64,000 nt of DNA. Source: Sarcina sp034439435. Lineage in GTDB: Bacteria > Bacillota > Clostridia > Clostridiales > Clostridiaceae. Below the pieces are notes generated by a model. It ran no database searches, was not told the origin of the DNA, and worked only from the letters and a program-made list of their open reading frames with translations. How positions within the stretch are numbered: position 1 is the stretch's first letter; the number at the start of each line of letters is the position of its first letter. Positions 16,831-24,801 of this stretch are shown one piece after another. The position numbers and the translations under genes are program-made. The stretch spans positions 1-64,000 of the forward strand of contig NZ_JAPCKJ010000002.1 in NCBI RefSeq assembly GCF_034439435.1, given 5' to 3'.

Positions 16831-18228
16831 ATGAATTTAATAAATAGCAAAATTGATGAAATGAAAGAAGATTTAATTGAATCAGTGCAAAGTATTATTA
16901 AAATCAAAAGTGTTGAAGGAAAACCAAGAGAAGGTATGCCTTTTGGAGAGGGAGTTTCAAAGTCTTTAGAACATGCTTTAAATATTTCAAAAAAATTAGG
17001 TTTTAAAGTTGTTAATCTAGATGGACATGTAGGATATGCTGAGTATGGTGATGGAGAAGAATATGTAGCTGCTTTAGGTCATTTAGATGTTGTACCTGAA
17101 GGCGGTGATTGGATTTATCCACCTTATGGAGCAGAAATACATGATGGAAAAATTTATGGAAGAGGAACAACTGATGATAAAGGACCAATAATTGCATCAT
17201 TATATGGTTTAAAGGCTATAAAAGATTCAGGGTTACCTATATCAAAGAGAATAAGAATAATCTTTGGTACTAATGAAGAAACTGGAAGTAAAGATATAGA
17301 ATACTATTTAGAACGTGAAAAAGCTCCAGTAGCAGGATTTACTCCAGATGCAGAATTTCCAATAATAAATGGAGAAAAGGGTATCACTATTTTTGACATT
17401 GTTAAAGCTTTTGGAGACGAGAAAGTTCCTGGTAATGTATGTGTTGAAAGTATAAAGGGTGGAATAGCATCAAATGTAGTTGCTAGTCTTTGTGAAATAA
17501 AATTAAAAACTAAAGAAGTAGATAAAGTTTGCGAATTAATAGAAAAAGTTGCTAAGGAAAATAATATTAAGTTTGAATTATCACATAGCAATGATGAAAT
17601 TGAATTAAAAGTATTTGGAGTTTCAGCTCATGGTAGTACACCAGAAAAAGGTATAAATGCTATTATGCAAACAGTTAAAATATTATCAGAATTAGATTTA
17701 ACACAAAAAGATATTAAAGACTTTATTAAATTCTTAAATGATAATATTGGTGAAGATGTATATGGAGAAAAATTTGGTATATTCTTAGAAGATGAAGCTT
17801 CAGGAAAATTAAGCTTTAATGTTGGAGTAATTGATTTAAATGATAAAGAAGGAAGAGTTACTTTAAACTTAAGATATCCTGTTACTAAGACTTTAGAAGA
17901 TATGATGAAACCATTTAATGAAAGAATAAGTGGAAAAGGCATAGAAATAGAAAACTTTGAACACCAAGAACCATTATATTTCTCAGCAGACCATTCTTTA
18001 ATAAAGACTTTACAAAAAGTATATAAAGAAGAAACAGGAAAAGAAGGAGAATTAATATCTATTGGTGGAGGTACATATGCTAAAGAAATGCCTAATACAG
18101 TAGCATTTGGACCAATATTCCCAGGAGAACCAGATGTTATTCATAAACCAAATGAATATATTAAAATAGATGACTTAATTTTAATAAGTAAAATATATGC
18201 AAAAGCTTTATATGAATTAGCAAAATAA
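16831..18228 (+). CDS. pepV: Dipeptidase PepV (M20 family)
   Basis: A cytoplasmic zinc dipeptidase of the M20 family, PepV/Sapep branch, 465 aa. Zinc-site and catalytic motifs are GHLDVVPEGGDW, GRGTTDDKGP, the glutamate pair in GTNEETGSKD, and TPDAEFPIINGEKG, typical of PepV. HGSTPEKGINA lies in the lid domain and HKPNEYI near the C terminus supplies the last zinc ligand. The ATG at 16831 has GAGAGGA ten bases upstream; the GTG at 16822 is almost inside that site and is rejected. It stands alone and converges with perR. Confidence 0.9.
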   Translation: MNLINSKIDEMKEDLIESVQSIIKIKSVEGKPREGMPFGEGVSKSLEHALNISKKLGFKVVNLDGHVGYAEYGDGEEYVAALGHLDVVPEGGDWIYPPYGAEIHDGKIYGRGTTDDKGPIIASLYGLKAIKDSGLPISKRIRIIFGTNEETGSKDIEYYLEREKAPVAGFTPDAEFPIINGEKGITIFDIVKAFGDEKVPGNVCVESIKGGIASNVVASLCEIKLKTKEVDKVCELIEKVAKENNIKFELSHSNDEIELKVFGVSAHGSTPEKGINAIMQTVKILSELDLTQKDIKDFIKFLNDNIGEDVYGEKFGIFLEDEASGKLSFNVGVIDLNDKEGRVTLNLRYPVTKTLEDMMKPFNERISGKGIEIENFEHQEPLYFSADHSLIKTLQKVYKEETGKEGELISIGGGTYAKEMPNTVAFGPIFPGEPDVIHKPNEYIKIDDLILISKIYAKALYELAK

Positions 18229-18313
18229 TTATAGTGATTAATAAAATTATATATTTTTTAATTAAACTTAACTTTATGAACATAGTTAGTTAAAAAATCC
18301 ATAATTAATAAAA

Positions 18314-18349
18314 TAAAAAAAGAGTGGTGAAAATCCACTCTTTTTTTTA
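18314..18349. terminator. Bidirectional terminator between pepV and perR
   Basis: AAAAAAGAGTGG, a short loop and CCACTCTTTTTT form a strong hairpin with A and T runs on both sides. The T run includes the perR stop codon. Confidence 0.85.
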
Positions 18350-18766
18350 TTCGTGTTTATCTTGACATTCTTCACATATTCCATAAAAATACATCTTGTT
18401 TGAAAGTATTTTATAGCTTGAATGTTTTTGGGCTTCTTCATTTAGATGATTATAATCTAAATTTTCAAGATCATCAACTCTACCACAAGCTAGGCATTGA
18501 ACATGACAATGATCTTTAGCAGTGCCATCATATCTAAAGTTTCCTTCACCAACATTAATTTCTTGTACTAATTCAACTTCTACAAGAGTTTTTAATGCCT
18601 TGTAAACTGTAGCTAGTGACATTGTAGGATAATCTTCCTGTAAAGCCTTATAAATTGTCTCAGCAGATGGATGTTCCTTAGTACCTTTTAAGTATTTATA
18701 AACAGCAATCCTTTGAGGAGTTAATTTTAATTTTTTTTCTTTAAAAACAGAAGTTATATTGTCCAT
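18347..18766 (-). CDS. perR: Peroxide-sensing Fur-family repressor PerR
   Basis: A 139-residue Fur-family regulator. The winged-helix part runs from KLTPQRIAVYKYL to LATVYKALKTL. The structural zinc site is C91/C94 (CLAC) and C131/C134 (CEEC). All five residues that bind the regulatory Fe/Mn in B. subtilis PerR are in place: H32, D80, H86, H88 and D99. This favours PerR over Fur or Zur. PerR represses peroxide-defence genes and is inactivated by metal-catalysed oxidation of the histidines. The chosen start is the third ATG, 9 bases after AGGG; earlier ATGs at 18784 and 18775 lack a usable ribosome site. An operator-like palindrome lies just upstream, implying autoregulation. Confidence 0.85.
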   Translation of the reverse strand: MDNITSVFKEKKLKLTPQRIAVYKYLKGTKEHPSAETIYKALQEDYPTMSLATVYKALKTLVEVELVQEINVGEGNFRYDGTAKDHCHVQCLACGRVDDLENLDYNHLNEEAQKHSSYKILSNKMYFYGICEECQDKHE

Positions 18767-18804
18767 TTCCACCATCCCTATCATCTATGATAATTAAATA
18801 TATT

Positions 18805-18825
18805 ATATAATAATAATTATTATAT
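18805..18825. promoter_or_regulatory. Putative Per box upstream of perR
   Basis: ATATAATAAT-A-ATTATTATAT is a perfect 10-1-10 palindrome that contains the 7-1-7 core expected of Per/Fur boxes (TTATAATnATTATAA-like). It lies about 40 bases before the perR start, as expected for an autoregulatory operator. Confidence 0.6.
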
Positions 18826-19400
18826 GTCAAAGATTATCTTTTAATATTAAATAACATTAAACTATGTTAAATATTATTTCACAAAAATTCATAAAAAAAA
18901 CTTGTAAAAATAGCCTTTTTATGATAAAATTTATTTAAAGGTTGTTAATTAATTAACAAAGTTTTTCCATGTTCATTTCATTTTCCTTTAAGAACAGTTA
19001 TTTTTACTGTTCTTTTTTTTTATTTTTAAACAATTAAAAAAGGTATTAAAGTTTGAAGCTTTAAATACCTTTAAAAAATTATTTTGAAAGTTAAATAAAT
19101 TTTAATTTAAATATTTTTAACCGCTATTAACTATTTTACTTGTATAAAAATATAATTGCAAGTAAAGTAATTACAATTATATATTAATATGTTATAAAAA
19201 TGTAACGTTTTTTAATAGTTTATTTATTAATTTAAGTTAAAAGTATTAAAGTAAAATTTGAAAAAAGTATCCTGAAATATAATAAATAATAGTATTCAAA
19301 TTAGTAAATAATATATAGGTATATGAAAGATAATTACTTTACTTAAAGTTAAATGAGTGGTAAACTTTACTATATAAATTAATTACTTAGGAGGTTAATT
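18826..19400. other. Gene-free 575-base stretch between perR and a small unknown gene
   Basis: No credible protein gene is visible. It holds a possible small transcript unit (18902-19020), a hairpin at about 19037-19073 whose T run lies on the minus strand, an inverted repeat TTTACTTG (19135-19142) / CAAGTAAA (19159-19166), and a long-range 14-bp inverted repeat (19160-19173 with 19331-19344). TTACAA at 19171 and TATAAA at 19193, 16 bases apart, may be a promoter for the gene at 19401. Confidence 0.5.
18902..19020 (+). ncRNA. Candidate small RNA with its own promoter and terminator
   Basis: TTGTAA (about 18903) and TAAAAT (about 18926) are 17 bases apart. Downstream, within the first 20 transcribed bases, is an 18-bp perfect palindrome (18942-18959). 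A strong terminator AGAACAGT...ACTGTTCT followed by nine T's lies at 18991-19020. No reading frame of any length is present in between, so an RNA of roughly 85 bases is possible. Confidence 0.4.
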
Positions 19401-19736
19401 ATGTCAAAATATAAAGTTGGAGACGAATTAATTATTGTTTCAGATCCTAATCAAGAAGAGAAAAAACTAAAGGATTTAAGTTTCTTAAAGAAAGATGGAG
19501 ACTATGCTTCTTTATCATGGGGAATAAGAATAGTTGATGTATTATATGAAAAACCAAATGTTACATTAACTTATAGAAATGTTATGGGTGAAACTAATAA
19601 AGTTTTTGCTGTATGTAATGATGTAGCTAATTTTGATCATGAAAAAGTTTTAGAAAAAGCTTTACTTAAAGCATTCCAAAATGAACTTACAAACATTACT
19701 GTTATAAAAAATGCAGGCTTAAAGACTATGTTATAA
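19401..19736 (+). CDS. Small hypothetical protein (111 aa)
   Basis: I do not recognise this family. It is a soluble, mixed alpha/beta-looking protein without signal peptide or membrane span. It begins MSKYKVGDELIIVSD, reminiscent of a small beta-barrel start, and has a polar middle part and a helical end (KVLEKALLKAFQNELTN). A perfect ribosome site (AGGAGG) precedes the ATG by 7 bases. The downstream cysteine-rich gene starts 29 bases after its stop and shares its terminator, so the two form an operon. Codon use is like its neighbours. Confidence 0.7.
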   Translation: MSKYKVGDELIIVSDPNQEEKKLKDLSFLKKDGDYASLSWGIRIVDVLYEKPNVTLTYRNVMGETNKVFAVCNDVANFDHEKVLEKALLKAFQNELTNITVIKNAGLKTML

Positions 19737-19765
19737 TTAAATTAAGAGGGGATTGAGAGTATAAT

Positions 19766-19942
19766 ATGGCATATTGTCCATTTTGGTCGAGTGAGAGGGA
19801 GAAATTTAGTTGTTATAAAGAATGTCCAATGAATGAGAAGATTACAGGAGAAGAATGTGTATTTTCTCTTTATTTAGATAAAAACTTTTTACTTGGGGAA
19901 GAAGATAAGGAATCAGATTTAGTTTTAACTCAGGTAAATTAA
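19766..19942 (+). CDS. Small cysteine-rich protein (58 aa)
   Basis: ATG at 19766 opens a 58-codon frame starting MAYCPFWSSEREKFSCYKECP. Four cysteines at positions 4, 16, 20 and 29 (C-x11-C-x3-C-x8-C) suggest a metal site or redox role. The second half is acidic. GAGGGG...GAGAG lies upstream of the ATG. It is the second gene of a two-gene operon with the unknown 111-residue protein and ends directly at a strong terminator, which supports it being real. No function can be assigned. Confidence 0.6.
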   Translation: MAYCPFWSSEREKFSCYKECPMNEKITGEECVFSLYLDKNFLLGEEDKESDLVLTQVN

Positions 19943-19981
19943 TAAGAGACGCTTCTTGGGTATGAAGCGTCTCTTATTTTT
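19942..19981 (+). terminator. Terminator of the small two-gene operon
   Basis: ATAAGAGACGCTTC and GAAGCGTCTCTTAT form a 14-bp perfect stem, followed by TTTTTA. It may also serve the convergent pncB gene. Confidence 0.85.
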
Positions 19982-20021
19982 ATAATAAGAAAGAAAAGTA
20001 AAGAACCCTACAAATCTTTAA

Positions 20022-21494
20022 TTATTTATATATATTAGAATATCTATGAAGTAAATTATGCTTTAGATTCCAAAGGCCATTTGATAAATCTACATAATAA
20101 GTATGAGGGTTTTCAAATCTTAAAATTTCTGGCCAAAGCTTTTCACATTCTTTTTGAGCATAATCTCTAATTTCCATGACAGATGGATTTTTATAGCATA
20201 CCTCTCCATTTTCAAATATCTTAACAAGTAAGTCCTTAACATAATAGTTAGTTAAGGTTTTTCTTTTCCATACGTGAATAGGATTAAAAATTTCTAATGG
20301 TTTATCAGTATCTATTTTTTCATCATTTAATAATATCAAATCAGCTAAAGCTGTGTGAGTTGTATTATCAAATATTCTTATTAATCTCTTAAACCCTGGG
20401 TTCGTTATTTTTTCTTCATTTTCACTTATTTTTATTCTAGGAATTATGTTTCCTTCCTCATCTTCAACTGCGACTAATTTATAAACACCGCCAAAAACAG
20501 GCTCTGATCTAGCTGTTATAAGTCTTTCGCCAACTCCAAAAGCATCTATTGAAGCTCCTTGGCTTAATACATCTCTTATTATAAATTCATCTAAAGAGTT
20601 TGAAACTATTATTTTACAATCTGGATATCCAGCATCATCAAGCATTTTTCTACATTTTTTAGAAAGATAAGTGATATCACCACTATCTATTCTTATTCCC
20701 TTTGGTCTTTTTCCTAAAGGTTTTAATACCTCATCAAAAACTTTAATAGCATTAGGAACACCAGATTTTAAAACATTATATGTATCTATTAAAAGAGTAC
20801 AATTATCTGGGTACGCAACTGCCCATGCTTTAAATGCTTCATATTCATCTCCAAAAAGTTGAATCCAACTGTGAGCCATAGTTCCTATAGCTGGTATATC
20901 AAACATTTGGTCAGCTATTGTACATGCTGTAGAGTCACAACCACCTATAGCAGCAGCTCTTGCACCATAGATTGCTCCGTCATATCCTTGGGCTCTTCTA
21001 GAACCGAACTCCATAACAGTTTTATCGCCAGCGGCTCTACATATTCTATTAGCTTTAGTAGCTATAAGTGTTTGGTGATTTATAGTAAGAAGTATCATAG
21101 TTTCAACAAATTGTGCCTGTATTACAGGACCTTTAACTATGACTAAAGGTTCATTTGGAAAAACAGGATTACCCTCTGGAATTGCCCAAACATCACAAGT
21201 AAATTCAAAATTTATTAAAAATTCTAAGAATTTATCACAAAATATTTCCTTTGATTTTAAGTATGCTATATCATCTTCTGAAAAGTGTAGATTTGATAAG
21301 TATTCTATTAATTGTTCAACACCAGCCATTATACAATAGCCACCGCCATCTGGTACCCTTCTAAAATACATATCAAAATAGGCAATTTTATTTTCTATAC
21401 CATTTTTAAAATAGCCATTTGCCATAGTAAGTTCATAGAAATCAACTAGCATTGTAAGATTTCTAGGGTTTTTTACATCAAACTTATAATCCAT
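20022..21494 (-). CDS. pncB: Nicotinate phosphoribosyltransferase
   Basis: PncB joins nicotinate to phosphoribosyl pyrophosphate, with ATP hydrolysis, for NAD salvage in the cytoplasm. Signs are LTMLVDFYELTMANGYF at the N terminus, YFDMYFRRVPDGGGY, VMEFGSRRAQG, TMAHSWIQLFGDE with the phospho-accepting histidine, and RIDSGDITYLSKK. The length, 490 aa, fits the longer Firmicute type. It has its own likely promoter and AAGGAG upstream of the ATG. It converges with the small two-gene operon and diverges from the helicase gene. Confidence 0.92.
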   Translation of the reverse strand: MDYKFDVKNPRNLTMLVDFYELTMANGYFKNGIENKIAYFDMYFRRVPDGGGYCIMAGVEQLIEYLSNLHFSEDDIAYLKSKEIFCDKFLEFLINFEFTCDVWAIPEGNPVFPNEPLVIVKGPVIQAQFVETMILLTINHQTLIATKANRICRAAGDKTVMEFGSRRAQGYDGAIYGARAAAIGGCDSTACTIADQMFDIPAIGTMAHSWIQLFGDEYEAFKAWAVAYPDNCTLLIDTYNVLKSGVPNAIKVFDEVLKPLGKRPKGIRIDSGDITYLSKKCRKMLDDAGYPDCKIIVSNSLDEFIIRDVLSQGASIDAFGVGERLITARSEPVFGGVYKLVAVEDEEGNIIPRIKISENEEKITNPGFKRLIRIFDNTTHTALADLILLNDEKIDTDKPLEIFNPIHVWKRKTLTNYYVKDLLVKIFENGEVCYKNPSVMEIRDYAQKECEKLWPEILRFENPHTYYVDLSNGLWNLKHNLLHRYSNIYK

Positions 21495-21531
21495 ATAAAA
21501 TTTATCTCCTTTTCATAAGTTGTCAATAACT

Positions 21532-21560
21532 ATTGTAACCAGTAGTTAGAATTATTACAA
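21532..21560 (-). promoter_or_regulatory. Probable pncB promoter
   Basis: On the minus strand TTGTAA and TACAAT are 17 bases apart, about 40 bases before the pncB start. Confidence 0.45.
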
Positions 21561-21645
21561 TATATATGTTACTAAATATTATGTTTTACTAATATTAATT
21601 TAGTCAATAATTAAAATAAATTTTATTAAATTTAGGAGAATTATC

Positions 21646-23640
21646 ATGTCAAATTTAGATAAATATCAAAAGGAGGCTGTAAAGGCAAATAGTAAAAGTA
21701 TTCTTGTTATAGCACCTCCAGGAGCAGGAAAAACAACTGTAATATTAAATAGAATAAAGTATCTTTTAGAGGAAAAGAAAATTAGAGGAATACATGTTGT
21801 GGTAATAACCTTTACTAAGGCAGCAGCAGAAAATATGAAAAGTAGATTTAAAGAGATGCATAGGGAAGGTGTTATTCCTTTCTTTGGGACATTTCATGGA
21901 CTTTTTTACAAGATATTGCTTAGAAACAAGGAAGATATAAGGATTATAGAAGCAAAGGATGCTTATAAGGTTATAAAAAAGGTTTTATCAACTTATATAG
22001 AAGAAGTAAGTGATGAAAAAATAAAAGAGGTATTAAATAATATATCTAGAAAAAAAGTTTCATCTAAAGATTTAGAAATATCAATGACGCAGGATATTTT
22101 TGATAAATGTTATGAAGCATATGAAACCTTTAAAAATGAAAGGGGACTCTTAGATTTTGATGATTTGCAAATCAAGGCTGTAGCTCTTTTGAAAAATAAT
22201 CCTCATATATTAGGATATTATAGAAATTTAATAAAATATATATTGGTTGATGAGTTTCAAGATTGTGATGAAGTTCAGTTAGAATTTTTAAGACTTATAA
22301 ATAATGAGGTCTTTTGTGTGGGAGATGAAGATCAAAGTATATATTCCTTTAGAGGAGCAACTCCAAAATGTATGATAAATTTTGGACAGGATTTTGAAGG
22401 AAGTGAAAAAGTTTATTTAAAATACAATTATAGAAGCCTTAAAAATATTGTTGAGGTATCTAAGGATATTATAAAGCATAATAAAGAAAGGTACCAAAAA
22501 GAAATAATAGCTTTTAATGAAAATGAAGGTAATATAGAGCTTAAAAAACCTTTTAATGAATCTGAAGAGGCTAATATGATTATTGGAAAGATAGAGGAGG
22601 CTAAAAGACTAGGAAATAAATATTCTGATAATGCTATTCTTTATAGAACAAACATGGAAAGTAGAAGTTTTATTGATGCTTTTATTAGAAAAAAGATTCC
22701 TTTTAAGCTTTTAGACAAAGAATATAATTTTTTTAATCATTTTATATGTAAAGATTTAATAGCTTATTTAAGATTAGCAATAGATCCATTTAATAAAGAG
22801 GATTTTAATAAAATAATAAATAAGCCATTTAGATATGTATCTAAAAGTGCTATATATGGAGTTTTTAATTCTAAAAAACAAGAAAATGTATTTGATATAT
22901 TAATGAGTGGAGAGGGAGTACATCCTTTTCAAATGAGAAAGTTTGAAGAATTAAAAAATGATATAGCGTATCTAAATAAACTTTCTTTAAATAGTGCTAT
23001 TGATTTTATATTGAGTGATTTAGAATATAGTCAGTATATTAGGGAATACTCTTCTAAATTTAAGCAAAATCAAGAGGAATTATTGGATATTGTAGATGAA
23101 TTTAAAAGTTCTGCTACAGAGTTTAAATCCATAATAAATTTCTTAGCACATATAGAAAGTGTTGAAGAGAACTTGGAAAACATAAATTCAAAAGGGAATA
23201 TAGATTCAGTAATATTAAGTACAATGCATGGAGTTAAAGGCATGCAATTTAAAAATGTTCATATTGTTAATGTTGTTGATGAGACAATACCACATAAAAA
23301 CAGCATGGAAAATTTAGAAGAGGAGAGAAGACTTTTTTATGTAGGAATAACTAGAGCTATAAGTAATTTATATATTTATGCACCAAAGAATGTAAGGGGG
23401 AAATTTAAGGACCCTTCTATATTTTTAAGTAATATAAATTTAGAGGATGAATCTAGTATAAGAGATTATGGATTAAAAGAGGGAGACGTAGTAAGACATA
23501 ATTATTTTGGAATAGGAGAAATATTTAAAATAGATAATGATACTGTTGAAGTAAAATTTGTTCAAGGAGGAAGCAAAAAGTTTTCTTTAAGAACATTAAT
23601 TGAGAATAATTTGGTAGAAAAAATAATTTGCGAAGTTTAA
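21646..23640 (+). CDS. UvrD/PcrA-like superfamily 1 DNA helicase
   Basis: An ATP-dependent DNA helicase with all SF1A motifs: Walker A APPGAGKT (residues 23-30), FTKAAAENMKSR (Ia), YILVDEFQDCD (II), GDEDQSIYSFRGA (III), KYNYRS (IV), STMHGVKGMQFKNVHIVNV (V) and RRLFYVGITRA (VI). The C-terminal 60 residues (GDVVRHNYFGIGEI...VKF) resemble the Tudor-like end of PcrA that binds RNA polymerase. At 664 aa it is shorter than typical UvrD/PcrA (about 720-760), so it is probably a second, accessory helicase rather than the housekeeping one. ATG preceded by AGGAG. It is a single gene. Confidence 0.87.
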   Translation: MSNLDKYQKEAVKANSKSILVIAPPGAGKTTVILNRIKYLLEEKKIRGIHVVVITFTKAAAENMKSRFKEMHREGVIPFFGTFHGLFYKILLRNKEDIRIIEAKDAYKVIKKVLSTYIEEVSDEKIKEVLNNISRKKVSSKDLEISMTQDIFDKCYEAYETFKNERGLLDFDDLQIKAVALLKNNPHILGYYRNLIKYILVDEFQDCDEVQLEFLRLINNEVFCVGDEDQSIYSFRGATPKCMINFGQDFEGSEKVYLKYNYRSLKNIVEVSKDIIKHNKERYQKEIIAFNENEGNIELKKPFNESEEANMIIGKIEEAKRLGNKYSDNAILYRTNMESRSFIDAFIRKKIPFKLLDKEYNFFNHFICKDLIAYLRLAIDPFNKEDFNKIINKPFRYVSKSAIYGVFNSKKQENVFDILMSGEGVHPFQMRKFEELKNDIAYLNKLSLNSAIDFILSDLEYSQYIREYSSKFKQNQEELLDIVDEFKSSATEFKSIINFLAHIESVEENLENINSKGNIDSVILSTMHGVKGMQFKNVHIVNVVDETIPHKNSMENLEEERRLFYVGITRAISNLYIYAPKNVRGKFKDPSIFLSNINLEDESSIRDYGLKEGDVVRHNYFGIGEIFKIDNDTVEVKFVQGGSKKFSLRTLIENNLVEKIICEV

Positions 23641-23728
23641 ACCATTGCTGAAAGTTATTTTTATATATTTATTTAAAACAGAGAAGCGTTAAAGAATTAA
23701 TATTATTTTGAAATACATCATAATAAAA

Positions 23729-23772
23729 ATAAGGTGTATCAAAAATTCATAATAGAACTTGATACACCTTAT
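23729..23772. terminator. Hairpin terminator between helicase and polyferredoxin-like gene
   Basis: ATAAGGTGTATCAA (23729-23742) and TTGATACACCTTAT (23759-23772) form a 14-bp perfect stem. The minus-strand side continues TTTTTATTATG, so it best fits the end of the minus-strand gene and may also stop helicase transcription. Confidence 0.75.
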
Positions 23773-23875
23773 AATTTAATTGATTTTAAGAAATAGTGTT
23801 TGAAATATAAATAATATTTATTTGGTATTTTTGATATTATATTAATTATTAAATATTTTAAAAATTAATAATATA

Positions 23876-24528
23876 TTATATTTTAAGAGTATCATATCCT
23901 ATAGCTTTTTTAGGACAAGCGGTAACACATTGGCCACATTGAATACAATCAGGATGACTTAATAAATCGCCTTTATAATCATAAGGAACTAGGCCTAAGG
24001 GGCATTTTTTTCACATAGTTTACATAAAACACATGAGTTTGATACTTGTAATACTCTTTTTCTTTTATTAAAATTTGATACTAGTGAGCCTAAAGTTCCC
24101 ATAGGACAGAAGCTACACCAAGTTCTATGATTATATATTAAAGAAAGTAAAATTCCTATTACTGTTGTTACAACAATTAGTCTATAAAATACCATTCCAA
24201 TTCCATAAAGGTTTCCCCAATTTTTATATAATCCAGAAATAAATACAGTCATCATTAAAGTTAGGGTTAAGAATCTAAATAAATATGATTTAAAAAATTT
24301 AGGCGGTTTTCTTTTACCACTAATTTTTAAAATTATATTATCATAAAAGTTACCTCTAGGACACAAGTTACCACACCAAAATCTACCTCTAAATACAGAA
24401 ACAACTACGGGTGCAATCATACAGATGGCAGCTACTATAGCGAATCTCAAATCAAAAAGGCCTAAAATAACAAATAATATTAAAAGTAAGAAAGAGTATT
24501 TCTTCCAAAGTTTAAGAAAAGTATTCAT
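23876..24528 (-). pseudogene. Frameshifted membrane 4Fe-4S (NapH/CcoG-like) protein
   Basis: The intact first part (24528 to 23995) encodes 177 residues with three to four membrane helices and two membrane Cys motifs, RFWCGNLCPRGNFYD and TWCSFCPMGTLGS, as in NapH/NosR/CcoG-type proteins. It then enters a ferredoxin motif SCVLCKLCEK and stops. If one base is added in the seven-T run at 24005-24011, the frame continues as KCPLGLVPYDYKGD and CIQCGQCVTACPKKAIG, giving two complete CxxCxxCxxxCP clusters and a stop at 23876 (about 217 aa). So this is a single-base deletion in a homopolymer: a true lesion, a phase-variable tract or a sequencing error. AGGAGG precedes the start. The intact protein would pass electrons at the membrane. 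Confidence 0.8.
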
Positions 24529-24667
24529 TTAATAAATCCTCCTAATAAAAAAGTTTGTATTGATGTAATTATTCTATTTAAAATGTAGAAATAGAACTAT
24601 AACTTTATCACTTAAAAAAATTAATTAAGTTTAAAAACTCAGTATTATAAGCAATTATATAGGATAG

Positions 24668-24696
24668 TCTTAAATAATATACTCGTAAATGAGTAT
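24668..24696. repeat. 29-bp exact repeat, copy 1, with inner palindrome
   Basis: The 29 bases, which contain TATACTC-GTAAAT-GAGTATA, recur exactly at 63467-63495. Copy 1 lies about 10 bases upstream of the -35 of the probable M20 amidohydrolase promoter. The dyad suggests a protein-binding site. Confidence 0.7.
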
Positions 24697-24705
24697 AAAA
24701 TATAA

Positions 24706-24734
24706 TTGAATAAAAAAAAATAGTAATATATAAT
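24706..24734 (+). promoter_or_regulatory. Probable promoter of the M20 amidohydrolase gene
   Basis: TTGAAT at 24706 and TATAAT at 24729 with 17 bases between them; the start codon is about 68 bases downstream. Confidence 0.5.
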
Positions 24735-24801
24735 CAAAAATATATAAAATAAATAAAATATATAATATATATATTTTATAAACAAAAAGTAGGTGTTAAA
24801 A

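Noticed and set aside
20859..21146. 95-codon plus-strand frame within pncB
   Set aside because: Cys/Ser/Thr/Tyr-rich shadow of pncB with no ribosome site.
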